Assembly (NCBI RefSeq): GCF_003116095.1
Contig: NZ_LGRA01000021.1
Coordinates: 2,180,226-2,244,225 of the forward strand
DNA length: 64,000 nucleotides
Source: Azospirillum sp. TSO35-2
GTDB taxonomy: Bacteria > Pseudomonadota > Alphaproteobacteria > Azospirillales > Azospirillaceae
Direction: 5' to 3'
Each line of letters begins with the position of its first letter. Positions within the stretch are counted from its first letter, which is position 1. The notes beneath the pieces were generated by a model, which worked only from the letters and a program-made list of their open reading frames with translations, had not been told where the DNA came from and did no database searches. Positions 44,821 to 55,096 of the stretch are shown here, in pieces. Made by a program: the position numbers and the translations under genes.

Positions 44821-45309
44821 TTACCGGTAAGGAGCCTCGGCCGCGAGGTTCTGGGCGATCTCCGCCTCCCAGCGGTCGCCGTTCGCCAGCAGCTTCTGCT
44901 TGTTGTAGAAAAGCTCTTCGCGAGTCTCGGTGGAGAACTCGAAGTTCGGCCCCATGACCACCGCATCGACCGGGCAGGCCTCCTGGCACAGGCCGCAGTA
45001 GATGCACTTGGTCATGTCGATGTCGTAGCGCGTCGTGCGGCGGCTGCCGTCGTCGCGCGGTTCGGCCTCGATCGTGATGGCCAGCGCCGGGCACACCGCC
45101 TCGCACAGCTTGCAGGCGATGCAGCGCTCTTCGCCGTTCGCGTAGCGGCGCAGCACATGCTCGCCGCGGAAGCGCGAGCTGATCGGGCCCTTTTCATAGG
45201 GGTAGTTCAGGGTGACCTTCGGCTTGAACATGTAGCGCAGGGTCAGCGCCATGCCTCCAAGCAGCTCGGTCAGGAACAGGCTGCGCGCCGCGCGATCGAG
45301 GAACGCCAT
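44821..45309 (-). CDS. nuoI: NADH-quinone oxidoreductase subunit I
   Basis: 162 residues, peripheral-arm subunit with two 4Fe-4S clusters (N6a, N6b). Motifs are ERCIACKLCEAVCP and TKCIYCGLCQEACPVDA, in the typical order. An amphipathic N-terminal helix (LFLTELLGGMALTLRYMF) contacts the membrane arm. ATG at 45309 is the family start. There are 107 bases between nuoH and nuoI, the longest gap in the operon, with a hairpin in it. Confidence 0.97.
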   Translation of the reverse strand: MAFLDRAARSLFLTELLGGMALTLRYMFKPKVTLNYPYEKGPISSRFRGEHVLRRYANGEERCIACKLCEAVCPALAITIEAEPRDDGSRRTTRYDIDMTKCIYCGLCQEACPVDAVVMGPNFEFSTETREELFYNKQKLLANGDRWEAEIAQNLAAEAPYR

Positions 45310-45329
45310 GGCCTCTTCGTCTCCTTCCT

Positions 45330-45362
45330 TGCCGGCGGGGGGATGAACCGCATCCGCCGGCA
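45330..45362 (-). other. Hairpin in the nuoH-nuoI gap
   Basis: TGCCGGCGG (45330-45338) and CCGCCGGCA (45354-45362) form a perfect 9-bp stem with a 15-base loop, just upstream of nuoI. It could be an RNA-processing or stability element; there is no T tract, so termination is unlikely. Confidence 0.4.
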
Positions 45363-45416
45363 CTTCTCAACGAGATTCAGTAATCGACTGTGTGGACCGC
45401 TCGCTTGTGCCGCCGC

Positions 45417-46427
45417 TTATTTGGGCAGCCAGCCGAAGGTCACCAGAACGCCGGCGGTCAGCACGACCCAGAACAGCGAGAAGGGCAGGAACACCTTCCA
45501 GCCCAGCCGCATCAGCTGGTCGTAGCGGTAGCGCGGCATGGTGGCGCGGACCCAGACGAAGGTGAACAGGCAGAACGCGATCTTCAGGGCGAACCACACG
45601 ATGCCCGGCACCCAGGTGAAGGGCGCGAAGGGCAGCGGCGACAGCCAGCCGCCGAGGAACAGGATGCTCGTCATCGCGCTCATCAGGATCATGTTGGCGT
45701 ATTCGCCAAGGAAGAAGAGCGCGAAGGGAGCCGAGCTGTACTCGACCATGAAGCCGGCGACCAGCTCCGACTCGCCTTCCGGCAAGTCGAAGGGCGAGCG
45801 GTTGGTCTCGGCCAGTGCCGAGATGAAGAACATCACGAACATCGGCAGCAGCGGGATGCAGAACCACACCTTCTCCTGCGCGTGCACGATGTCGGTCAGG
45901 TTCAGCGACCCGACGCACAGCAGCACCGAGATGATGATGAGGCCCATCGAGACCTCGTAGGACACCATCTGCGCCGCCGAGCGCAGCGCGCCGAGGAAGG
46001 CGTAGCGCGAGTTCGAGGCCCAGCCGGCCATCACGATGCCGTAGACGCCGAGCGAAGAGATCGCGAACAGGTACAGCACGCCGACGTTGATGTTGGACAG
46101 CACCACCCCGTAGTTGAACGGGATGACCGCCCAGGCGATCAGCGCCAGGAAGAAGGTGATCATCGGCGCGACGTAGAACACGACGCGGTTGGCACCTTCC
46201 GGCAGGATCTGCTCCTTGGCGAACAGCTTCAAGCCGTCGGCGAAGGGCTGCATCAGGCCGAAGGGACCGACGATGGCCGGCCCCTGGCGCAGCTGCATCG
46301 CGCCCATGATCTTGCGCTCGGCGTAAGTCATGAAGGCCACGGCGACCAGCAGCGGCACGACGATCGCCAGGATTTCCAGGACGATGATGATCAGCGGCAG
46401 GAGGAAGCCGCTCCAGAACTCAGCCAT
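45417..46427 (-). CDS. nuoH: NADH-quinone oxidoreductase subunit H
   Basis: 336 residues with eight membrane helices. AYAERKIMGAMQLRQGPAIVGPFGLMQPFADGLKLFAKEQ and AETNRSPFDLPEGESELVAGFMVEYSSAPFALFFLGEYANMILMSA are the classical NuoH signatures; they line the quinone chamber. Its start overlaps nuoG by 8 bases. Confidence 0.97.
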   Translation of the reverse strand: MAEFWSGFLLPLIIIVLEILAIVVPLLVAVAFMTYAERKIMGAMQLRQGPAIVGPFGLMQPFADGLKLFAKEQILPEGANRVVFYVAPMITFFLALIAWAVIPFNYGVVLSNINVGVLYLFAISSLGVYGIVMAGWASNSRYAFLGALRSAAQMVSYEVSMGLIIISVLLCVGSLNLTDIVHAQEKVWFCIPLLPMFVMFFISALAETNRSPFDLPEGESELVAGFMVEYSSAPFALFFLGEYANMILMSAMTSILFLGGWLSPLPFAPFTWVPGIVWFALKIAFCLFTFVWVRATMPRYRYDQLMRLGWKVFLPFSLFWVVLTAGVLVTFGWLPK

Positions 46428-48483
46428 GGGTGCCAGTCCTCTCCTGAGCAGGGCCCACCAGCGCTTCCGTGCAGTTGGCCATCGTCACCGACGCCCGGCT
46501 GATCGGGTCGGTCATGTAGAAGTTGGTGATCGGCGTGACGAACGGCGCCGCGTCCACCGGACCCTGCGCGCCGAAGGGCGCCCAGGCCGCCGGGGTCATC
46601 TGGCCGACCGCCGCGAAGATCGGGTTGGCGGCCATCAGCCGCTGGCGCAGTTGCGTCTGCGTGTCGAAGGACAGCGTCGCACCCAGCGCTTCCGACAGGG
46701 CGCGGACGATCTTCCAATCCTCGCGCGCTTCACCCGGCGGGAACACCGCGAGGCGGGCGAGCTGCGGACGGCCCTCGGTGTTGACGTAGACCGCGTTCTT
46801 CTCGGTGTAGGCGGCGCCCGGCAGGATGACGTCGGCGCGGTGGGCGCCGGCGTCGCCATGGTGGCCCTGGTAGACCACGAAGGCGTTGCCCAGCTTGGCG
46901 GTGTCGATCTCGTCGGCGCCCAGCAGATAGACGACGTCGATCTCGCCCGTCGCGGCACCCTCGAGGATGCCCTGGAGGTCGCGGCCGCCCTCGCCCGGGA
47001 CGAAGCCGGCCTCGATGCCGCCGACCCGCGCCGCGGCGGTGTGCAGCACGTTGAAGCCGTTCCAGTCGTCACGGACCATGCCGTACATCTCGCCGACCTG
47101 ACGGGCGGCGGCCTGCACCGCCAGACCGTCGGGGCGCTGGAAGGCGCCCATGCCGACGATCATCAGCGGGTTCTTGGCGGCGCGCAGCGTCTCGGCGAAC
47201 GGGTGGCTGCCGTCGATCAGCTGCTGCAGCGTCTCCGGACCCGAACCGATCACGCTGTGCGGATAGGTCAGGTCGCGCTGCTCGCCGATCGCGGCGATGG
47301 TGACGCCGCCAGCCAGGTAGCGCTTGCGGATGCGGGCGTTGACCAGCGTGCCTTCCCAGCGCGGGTTGGTGCCGACCAGCAGGATGACGTCGGCCTTCTC
47401 GATGCCGGCGATGCCCGAGTTGAACAGGTAGCCGGCGCGCGCCGACGTGTCGAAGCGGGCGCCGTCCTGGCGGCAGTCGAGGTTCGCCGAGCCCAGACGG
47501 GTCAGCAGTTCCTTCAGCGCGAACTGCGCCTCGACGTCGATCAGGTCGCCGGCGATGGCGGCGATCCGGTTGCCCGGGACGCCCTTCATCTTGGCGGCGA
47601 TGGCGGCGAAGGCCTCGGCCCAGGAGGCCGGGACCAGCTTGCCGTTCTGGCGGATGTAGGGGCGGTCGAGGCGCTGGCGCTTCAGCCCGTCATAGGAATA
47701 GCGGCTCTTGTCGTTGAGCCACTCTTCGTTGATGTCGTCGTTGACGCGCGGCAGCACCCGCATCACCTCGGCGCCACGGGCGTCGACGCGGATGTTGGAG
47801 CCGACGGCGTCGAGCACGTCGATCGTCTCGGTCTTGCGCAGTTCCCACGGCCGCGCCGTGAAGGCGTAGGGCTTGTGGGTCAGCGCACCGACCGGGCAGA
47901 CGTCGGCGAGGTTGCCCGACAGCTCCGAGCCGATCGCCTTCTCGACGAAGGTGGTGATCTCCATATGCTCGCCGCGGTAGACGGCGCCGACGTCCGGCAC
48001 GCCGGCCACTTCGTTGATGAAGCGGATGCAGCGGGTGCAATGGATGCAACGGGTCATGATGGTCTTGATGACCGGACCCATGTACTTGTCCTCGACCGCC
48101 CGCTTGTTCTCGCCGTAGCGGCCGCGGTCGAAGCCGTAGGCCATCGCCTGGTCCTGCAGGTCGCACTCGCCGCCCTGGTCGCAGATCGGGCAATCCAGCG
48201 GGTGGTTGATCAGCAGGAACTCCATCACGCCCTTGCGGGCCTTCAGGACGGTTTCGCTGTTGGTGCGGACGACCATTCCGTCGCCGCAGGGCATGGCGCA
48301 GGAGGCGACCGGCTTCGGCGCGCGCTCCATCTCGACCAGGCACATGCGGCAGTTGGCCGGCACGCTGAGGCGTTCGTGGTAGCAGAAGCGCGGAATCTCG
48401 ATCCCCAGCTGCTCGCAAGCCTGGAGGATCGAGGTGCCCGGCTCGACCTCGATCTCGATCCCGTCGATGGTCAGTTTCGGCAT
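46420..48483 (-). CDS. nuoG: NADH-quinone oxidoreductase subunit G
   Basis: 687 residues, the 75-kDa subunit. The N-terminal ferredoxin domain holds the 2Fe-2S cluster (RFCYHERLSVPANCRMCLVE and SCAMPCGDG). The His-Cys domain follows (DHPLDCPICDQGGECDLQDQAM), then the RCIHCTRCIRF segment with a 4Fe-4S cluster, then a long molybdopterin-oxidoreductase-like domain without cofactor residues. Length is that of alphaproteobacterial and mitochondrial subunits, shorter than E. coli (908). Confidence 0.97.
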   Translation of the reverse strand: MPKLTIDGIEIEVEPGTSILQACEQLGIEIPRFCYHERLSVPANCRMCLVEMERAPKPVASCAMPCGDGMVVRTNSETVLKARKGVMEFLLINHPLDCPICDQGGECDLQDQAMAYGFDRGRYGENKRAVEDKYMGPVIKTIMTRCIHCTRCIRFINEVAGVPDVGAVYRGEHMEITTFVEKAIGSELSGNLADVCPVGALTHKPYAFTARPWELRKTETIDVLDAVGSNIRVDARGAEVMRVLPRVNDDINEEWLNDKSRYSYDGLKRQRLDRPYIRQNGKLVPASWAEAFAAIAAKMKGVPGNRIAAIAGDLIDVEAQFALKELLTRLGSANLDCRQDGARFDTSARAGYLFNSGIAGIEKADVILLVGTNPRWEGTLVNARIRKRYLAGGVTIAAIGEQRDLTYPHSVIGSGPETLQQLIDGSHPFAETLRAAKNPLMIVGMGAFQRPDGLAVQAAARQVGEMYGMVRDDWNGFNVLHTAAARVGGIEAGFVPGEGGRDLQGILEGAATGEIDVVYLLGADEIDTAKLGNAFVVYQGHHGDAGAHRADVILPGAAYTEKNAVYVNTEGRPQLARLAVFPPGEAREDWKIVRALSEALGATLSFDTQTQLRQRLMAANPIFAAVGQMTPAAWAPFGAQGPVDAAPFVTPITNFYMTDPISRASVTMANCTEALVGPAQERTGTHG

Positions 48484-48498
48484 GGGAACGGGAACTCC

Positions 48499-49788
<1,290 letters not shown>

Positions 49789-49804
49789 CGCTGTCCCCTC
49801 CCCC

Positions 49805-50431
49805 TCAATCGTCCGCTTGCGCGGTGGTGAAATCCTTGAGCGTCGTCGGGCCGCCGACCGGCTCCGACGAACGGCGGCCGATCTGCGAACCGGGTTTCGG
49901 CGTCTCGCCGCGCTTCAGCGCCTCGATCAGGCCGTCGATGTGCTCCGGGGCCACGTCTTCGTAGTAATCGTCACCGATCTGCACAACCGGCGCGTTGACG
50001 CAGGCGCCCGAGCATTCGACCTCGCCCAGCGTGAACTGGCCGTCCGCCGTCGTCTCGCCGACGCCGATGCCGAGCTTGTTCTTGCAGGCGTGGACGATCT
50101 CGTCCGAACCGCGCAGCCAGCAGGGCGTCGTCGTGCAGACCTGGATGTGATGCCGGCCGACCGGGTTCTTGTTGTACATCGTGTAGAAGGTCGCGACCTC
50201 GTACACGCGGATGCGCGGCATGCCGAGCAGGTCGGCCACGGCGTCCATGGCGACGCGCGGCAGCCAGCCGCCGTGCTGGCGCTGGGCGACGTCGAGCAGC
50301 GGCATGCAGGCGCTGGCCTGCTTGCCGGCCGGGTACTTGGCGATGATGCGCTTCGCCAGCTCCAGGTTTTCCGGAGTGAAGGTGAAGCTGGTCGGCTCAA
50401 CGTGGCCGTGATCGGAAGCGGGCGCGCTCAT
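49805..50431 (-). CDS. nuoE: NADH-quinone oxidoreductase subunit E
   Basis: 208 residues, the 24-kDa subunit with the N1a 2Fe-2S cluster in a thioredoxin-like fold. Ligands lie in VCTTTPCWLRG and VECSGACVNAP. A C-terminal extension of about 45 residues (GLIEALKRGETPKPGSQ onward) is disordered-looking, as in many alphaproteobacteria. Starts within the last bases of nuoD (4-base overlap). Confidence 0.97.
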   Translation of the reverse strand: MSAPASDHGHVEPTSFTFTPENLELAKRIIAKYPAGKQASACMPLLDVAQRQHGGWLPRVAMDAVADLLGMPRIRVYEVATFYTMYNKNPVGRHHIQVCTTTPCWLRGSDEIVHACKNKLGIGVGETTADGQFTLGEVECSGACVNAPVVQIGDDYYEDVAPEHIDGLIEALKRGETPKPGSQIGRRSSEPVGGPTTLKDFTTAQADD

Positions 50432-51687
50432 CGATCGATCTCTCCGAAAACGATGTCCATCGAGGCGATGTTGGCGACGGCGTCAGCCAGCATGTGACCC
50501 TTCGACATGAAGTCCAGGCCCTGAAGATGGGCGAAGCCCGGCGCGCGGATCTTGCAGCGGTAGGGCTTGTTGGTGCCGTCGGACACCAGATACACGCCGA
50601 ACTCGCCCTTGGGCGCCTCGATCGCGGTGTAGGTTTCGCCGGCGGGAACGTGGAAGCCCTCGGTGAAGAGCTTGAAGTGGTGGATGAGCGCCTCCATCGA
50701 GCGCTTCATCTCGCCGCGCGGCGGCGGCGACACCTTGCGGTCCTCGATCTTGTACGGACCGGCCGGCATCTCCTTGCAGCACTGGCGGATGATGCGCAGC
50801 GACTGCCGCATCTCCTCCATGCGCACCAGGTAGCGCGCCCAGCAGTCGCCGGTCAGGCCAACCGGGACATCGAAGTCCATGCGGTCATAGACCTCGTAGG
50901 GCTGCGACTTGCGCAGGTCCCAGGCGACGCCGGAGCCGCGCAGCATCGGGCCGGTGAAGGCCCAGTCGAAGGCCTCCTGCTTGCTGACGACGCCGATGTC
51001 GACGGTGCGCTGCTTGAAAATGCGGTTGTCGGTCAGCAAATTGTCGAGGTCTTCCATGAATTTCGGAAAACGCTCGGTGAAGGCCCAGATGTCGTCCAGG
51101 ATGCCGTCCGGCAGGTCCCAGGCGACGCCGCCCGGCCGGAAGTAGTTGGCGTGCAGGCGGGCACCCGACACCCGCTCGTAGAACTCCATGAGGATTTCGC
51201 GTTCCTCGAAGCCCCACAGCGCCGGCGTGATGGCGCCGACGTCGAGCGCACCCGTCGTGATCGACAGGATGTGGTTCAGGATGCGCGTGATTTCCGAGAA
51301 CAGCACGCGGATGTACTGGGCGCGCAGCGGCGCCTTGATCTGCAGCAGGTTCTCGATGCCGAGCACATAGGCGTGCTCCATGCACATCGGGCTGACATAA
51401 TCCAGCCGGTCGAAATACGGCACGGCCTGGGTGTAGGTCTTGTACTCGATCAGCTTCTCGGTACCGCGGTGCAGCAGGCCGATGTGCGGATCGCAGCGCT
51501 CCACCACCTCGCCGTTCAGCTCCATCACCAGACGGAGCACGCCGTGGGCGGCCGGATGCTGCGGCCCGAAATTCATCGTGTAGGGCTTGATCTGCGTCTT
51601 GCTCTCCGGACCGGAGGCGCTGATCGGCCCGCCGGGTCCGGCCACGACGACGCCGGTCGCCGATTCGGTCGAAACGGTCATGCTCAC
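50428..51687 (-). CDS. nuoD: NADH-quinone oxidoreductase subunit D
   Basis: 419 residues, the 49-kDa subunit related to the NiFe-hydrogenase large subunit; helps form the quinone site. TMNFGPQHPAAHGVLRLVMELNGEVVERCDPHIGLLHRGTEKL and the C-terminal DIVFGEIDR are diagnostic. Residues 1-30 precede the family core and look flexible. The start is taken as GTG 51687, since it overlaps the nuoC stop as GTGA; ATG 51681 is two codons later. Confidence 0.97.
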   Translation of the reverse strand: MSMTVSTESATGVVVAGPGGPISASGPESKTQIKPYTMNFGPQHPAAHGVLRLVMELNGEVVERCDPHIGLLHRGTEKLIEYKTYTQAVPYFDRLDYVSPMCMEHAYVLGIENLLQIKAPLRAQYIRVLFSEITRILNHILSITTGALDVGAITPALWGFEEREILMEFYERVSGARLHANYFRPGGVAWDLPDGILDDIWAFTERFPKFMEDLDNLLTDNRIFKQRTVDIGVVSKQEAFDWAFTGPMLRGSGVAWDLRKSQPYEVYDRMDFDVPVGLTGDCWARYLVRMEEMRQSLRIIRQCCKEMPAGPYKIEDRKVSPPPRGEMKRSMEALIHHFKLFTEGFHVPAGETYTAIEAPKGEFGVYLVSDGTNKPYRCKIRAPGFAHLQGLDFMSKGHMLADAVANIASMDIVFGEIDR

Positions 51688-52313
51688 GGCTTCTTGCTCC
51701 CGTCCTGGAGGGCGGCCTTTTCGTCACCGGGCAGCATGACGTTGGTCATGCCTTCCCAGGGGCTGAGGAAGTCGAAGGCGCGGAAATCCTGGGTCAGCCG
51801 GACCGGTTCGTAGATCACGCGCTTCTGGTCCTCGTCGTAGCGGGCTTCGACGTAGCCGGTCAGCGGGAAATCCTTGCGGAAGGGGTGCCCCTCGAACCCG
51901 TAGTCGGTGAGGATGCGGCGCAGGTCCGGGTGGTTGTCGAAGAAGACGCCGAACAGGTCCCACACCTCGCGCTCGAACCAGTTGGCCGCGCTGTAGACGG
52001 CGACCGCCGACGGGACGGGGGTGTCCTCGTCGGTGGCCAGCTTCACGCGCATGCGCCGGTTGTGGGCATAGCTGAGCAGCTGGTAGACGACCTCGAACCG
52101 CTCGACACGGTCGGGGTAATCGACCGCGGTGATGTCGGTCAGCTGCTCGAACGAGCAGGCCGGGTCGTCGCGCAGCGCGGTCAGCACCGTGAGGATGGCG
52201 GTCCGCTTGACCGTCACCATCAGTTCGCCGAGCCTCACCTCGACCGTCAGGACATCATCGCCGAGCTTGGCCGCGATGACGTCCCCGAGTTCCTTCAACG
52301 CCTGTTCGGACAT
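51684..52313 (-). CDS. nuoC: NADH-quinone oxidoreductase subunit C
   Basis: 209 residues, the 30-kDa subunit, separate from NuoD (not fused as in E. coli). The signature is EREVWDLFGVFFDNHPDLRRILTDYGFEGHPFRKDFPLTGYVEARYDE. There are 83 bases to nuoB, containing a GCCCGG/CCGGGC stem. Structural subunit at the NuoB-NuoD interface. Confidence 0.97.
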   Translation of the reverse strand: MSEQALKELGDVIAAKLGDDVLTVEVRLGELMVTVKRTAILTVLTALRDDPACSFEQLTDITAVDYPDRVERFEVVYQLLSYAHNRRMRVKLATDEDTPVPSAVAVYSAANWFEREVWDLFGVFFDNHPDLRRILTDYGFEGHPFRKDFPLTGYVEARYDEDQKRVIYEPVRLTQDFRAFDFLSPWEGMTNVMLPGDEKAALQDGSKKP

Positions 52314-52396
52314 GGGTGGGACCCTGCCTTCCTACTTGTCTTCAGCGCGCTTCGTTCGGTGTCGCCCGGTCCGCCGGGCTAGTCGAGTCCGCCCGG

Positions 52397-52942
52397 TCAG
52401 CGGGCGATGCGGTTGCCGCGCTTGATCTTCTTCTGGAGCTGGAGGATGCCGTAGATCAGCGCCTCCGCCGTCGGCGGGCAGCCGGGCACATAGATGTCCA
52501 CCGGCACGATCCGGTCGCAGCCACGCACCACCGCGTAGGAATAGTGGTAGTAGCCGCCGCCGTTGGCGCAGGAGCCCATCGAGATCACCCAGCGCGGTTC
52601 CGGCATCTGGTCGTAGACCTTGCGGAGCGCGGGCGCCATCTTGTTGGTCAGCGTGCCGGCGACGATCATGCAGTCGGATTGGCGCGGGCTGGGACGCGGG
52701 ATCACGCCGAAGCGGTCCAGGTCGTACCGGCTCATGTAGGCGTGGATCATCTCCACCGCGCAGCAGGCCAGACCGAAGGTCATCGGCCACAACGAGCCGG
52801 TCCGGGCCCAGGCCAGCACGTCCTCGTACTTCGCCAGCACGAAGCCCTTCTCCTGGATCTCGTCGGAGACCGCGCGGATGTAGGCGTCCTGTTCCGGTCC
52901 GGGCGGAATCGGCGCCAGCGGCTTGGCGACCTCTACTCCCAT
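52397..52942 (-). CDS. nuoB: NADH-quinone oxidoreductase subunit B
   Basis: 181 residues, the PSST subunit carrying the terminal 4Fe-4S cluster N2. Ligands are in FGLACCAVEMIH (tandem Cys), SMGSCANGGGYYHYSY and YVPGCPPTAEAL. ATG at 52942 follows a GGAG site and overlaps the nuoA end by 10 bases; a GTG at 52963 would extend it by 7 residues into nuoA. Confidence 0.97.
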   Translation of the reverse strand: MGVEVAKPLAPIPPGPEQDAYIRAVSDEIQEKGFVLAKYEDVLAWARTGSLWPMTFGLACCAVEMIHAYMSRYDLDRFGVIPRPSPRQSDCMIVAGTLTNKMAPALRKVYDQMPEPRWVISMGSCANGGGYYHYSYAVVRGCDRIVPVDIYVPGCPPTAEALIYGILQLQKKIKRGNRIAR

Positions 52943-53301
52943 TCCAGAGCTCCTTTCTTCCACTCGTAGATGAAGCCGATGGTCAGGATGCCGAGGAACA
53001 GCATCATCGACCAGAAGCCGAACAGCCCGATGTCACCGAGGGCGACCGCCCACGGGAACAGGAAGGCGACTTCCAGGTCGAAGATGATGAACAGGATCGA
53101 GACCAGGTAGAACCGCACGTCGAACTTGGTGCGCGCGTCCTCGAACGGCTCGAAGCCGCATTCGTAGGGCGAGACCTTCTCGGCGTCCGGGTTCTTCGGG
53201 CTGATGACGTAGGATGCCCCCACCATCACCGCGGCCAGCGCGATGCCGATCAGCAGAAACACCAGGATCGGAAGATACTCAATGATCAGCGGAGTCGACA
53301 C
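52933..53301 (-). CDS. nuoA: NADH-quinone oxidoreductase subunit A
   Basis: 122 residues, three helices. Conserved block: SPYECGFEPFEDARTKFDVRFYLVSILFIIFDLEVAFLFPWAV, including the flexible loop Cys near the quinone site. First gene of the operon; the ATG has GGGAGGAAC upstream. About 240 bases upstream is the end of the tRNA-Asp transcript. Confidence 0.97.
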   Translation of the reverse strand: MSTPLIIEYLPILVFLLIGIALAAVMVGASYVISPKNPDAEKVSPYECGFEPFEDARTKFDVRFYLVSILFIIFDLEVAFLFPWAVALGDIGLFGFWSMMLFLGILTIGFIYEWKKGALEWE

Positions 53302-53546
53302 CGCGTTCCTCCCATAAGCCCACGACCACGGGCGCCGTTCCAGCCGGGAAATCGGCGGAAGCGCAAAGCCGTGGCAGCCATGCCTTGGATTAGCCCATCA
53401 GACGGGCCGGAATATATGCTGAGAGCGTGGGCAAGGAAAGCGCTTTGAATCGCTTTTCACAACGCGGAAGCAGACGCGGCGATTCACGCGGGCGCTTGGT
53501 AATACCACGTTTTTAAAATTGGGCAAAGGAAAGACGGCGAACAAAC
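53302..53546 (-). promoter_or_regulatory. Promoter region of the nuo operon
   Basis: This 245-base region must contain the start of the nuo message. On the minus strand TATATT (53416-53411) is a good -10. At 17 bases spacing the -35 position reads TTTCCT, a poor match, suggesting an activator. A 10-base palindrome AAAGCGCTTT (53438-53447) overlaps that -35, and a related GCGATT..AATCGC sits beside it. Either could be an operator. Confidence 0.4.
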
Positions 53547-53573
53547 GAAAAAGGACCCGCAGTTCGCGAGCCC
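53547..53573 (-). terminator. Rho-independent terminator of tRNA-Asp
   Basis: On the minus strand GGGCTCGC and GCGGGTCC form an 8-bp stem (two G-U pairs) with loop GAACT or similar, followed by TTTTTCGTTTG. It lies about 40 bases after the tRNA 3' end. Confidence 0.75.
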
Positions 53574-53614
53574 TTGCGCCTTACTGGCGGTTGCCATCGA
53601 ATTTCAAAGGAAAG

Positions 53615-53691
<77 letters not shown>

Positions 53692-53875
53692 GCAGATCGA
53701 CGTTTCAAACTTTGGACATTTCAAAGCCAAGACCTTGAAGCGTCTGCTGTTTTTCGAGGCCGTCGCGGCCCCCGTCGTTCGGTGGGCGGTTTGTAGTCGC
53801 CCGGGGCACCCCCTGTCAATCACGAATTTGCAAAAAATACCGTCCCCGCGTCGCCACCGGTCTTCCCGGCCACGG

Positions 53876-54103
53876 TCAGGGCAGCCGGTGCTCGGACCGG
53901 CGCAGGCTTTCCAGCCGCTCGAAGGCCTGGACCATGCCGGCCGACAGCTCGCGGTGATCGACCGCGTCGGGGCCGCCGAAGCGGGTCAGCGTCTCTTCCA
54001 GCGCGCGGGCCAGATGTTCGGCGACCTCCAGATGCTTCTGCTCCAGCGCCAGTTCCAGTGCGGCGAGGATGCGGTCGCCGAGCCGCCGTTCGTTCAAAGT
54101 CAT
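53876..54103 (-). CDS. Small helical protein of unknown function
   Basis: 75 residues, all helical and charged: MTLNERRLGDRILAALELA, then EQKHLEVAEHLARALEETLTRF, then GMVQAFERLESLRRSEHRL. No membrane segment. Codon use matches the neighbourhood. ATG at 54103 has only a weak AAGAAA upstream. Not recognised beyond a short conserved alphaproteobacterial type. Confidence 0.6.
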   Translation of the reverse strand: MTLNERRLGDRILAALELALEQKHLEVAEHLARALEETLTRFGGPDAVDHRELSAGMVQAFERLESLRRSEHRLP

Positions 54104-54244
54104 GTTGTTTCTTACCCTGGTGACCTGTTTCCGCCCGCTGCCAGGATAGCAGTTCCGCGCCGAACCGTCGGCGGGAATTGCACGGTTGCGACATTTGGCG
54201 GGCGCCTCTTCCGGAACGCCGGCGGGCCGTGCGATAGTCGGGCG

Positions 54245-54532
54245 ATGCAACGCCGCCTGTCGCCCCCGTTCCGTCTGCCCGCCGCCCTGATGGGCGTGAT
54301 TTTCTGCATCTCCGCCGGTTCCGCTGCCGCCGCGCCCAGCGTGTCCGCCGGGCAGGCCGAGGCGAAGGAGATCGCCAAGTCGATGGGCAACTGCACCCCC
54401 GCCAAGGTCGAGGTGCTCAGCTACACCCTGGGGCGCGAGGGGCAGACGGTGTTCAAGGTCGGCTGCACCGAGGACAAGGACGCCTTCGTCGTCGTGCGGT
54501 GCCGCTCGCGCATCTGCACCCTGCTGCGCTGA
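54245..54532 (+). CDS. Small exported cysteine-containing protein (unknown)
   Basis: 95 residues. A signal peptide (FRLPAALMGVIFCISAGSAAAAP) precedes a mature part of about 65 residues with four Cys (GNCTPAK, KVGCTED, VRCRSRICT) that could form two disulfides in the periplasm. Mostly beta strands predicted by eye. Not recognised. Upstream frame codons to 53735 are unlikely coding. Confidence 0.65.
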   Translation: MQRRLSPPFRLPAALMGVIFCISAGSAAAAPSVSAGQAEAKEIAKSMGNCTPAKVEVLSYTLGREGQTVFKVGCTEDKDAFVVVRCRSRICTLLR

Positions 54533-54666
54533 CGACTCCCAGGGCCGGGATTCACCGGTTGTTAACCGCGTCCGCGCGCAATGTGTCGATCGCACGCGCG
54601 CGCCGGGGAAGGTGCGCCGGGACGATGCGTGATGGCGGAATCGCGCGAACGGGGACTGTGGGGACC

Positions 54667-55095
54667 ATGACGGCAGCGAAGACGGCGGCAACGGTCGTGA
54701 GGGTGCAGGTGTGGCTGGCGGTGTCGCTGGGGGCCCTGGCGCTCGGCGGCTGCACCTCGCCGCTCGGGCTGGCGGCGGCGGGCGCCGACGTGGTGACGCT
54801 GAACGCGACCCGGAAAACGATCGGCGACCATGTGGTCTCGTCGGCGACCGGGCGCGACTGCTCGATCATTTCCTTCACCGAAACCGGCGACTATTGCCCG
54901 GACAAGGTCGTGGTCGACCGCTCCAAGGTCTATTGCTTCCGCACGCTGGCCGACGTCGAGTGCCACCACATCCCCGACCCCTACCGCAACGGCACCGCCT
55001 CGCTGGCCAGCCCGCCGCCGGACATCCGGCCGGTGCCGCGCAAGCGCGGCTGGTTCGACGACGCGACGCCCTACACCGCCAACAACGGCTCGTAG
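54667..55095 (+). CDS. Lipoprotein of unknown function
   Basis: 142 residues. The N-terminus VWLAVSLGALALGGC is a type II signal peptide with a lipobox ending at Cys (LGGC), so it is lipidated and probably sorted to the outer membrane by LolCD. The mature part has five more Cys (RDCSIISF, GDYCPDKV, YCFRTLADVECHH) and a Pro-rich tail. Convergent with the next gene, one base apart. ATG 54667 follows GTGGGGA. Confidence 0.75.
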   Translation: MTAAKTAATVVRVQVWLAVSLGALALGGCTSPLGLAAAGADVVTLNATRKTIGDHVVSSATGRDCSIISFTETGDYCPDKVVVDRSKVYCFRTLADVECHHIPDPYRNGTASLASPPPDIRPVPRKRGWFDDATPYTANNGS

Positions 55096-55096
55096 G

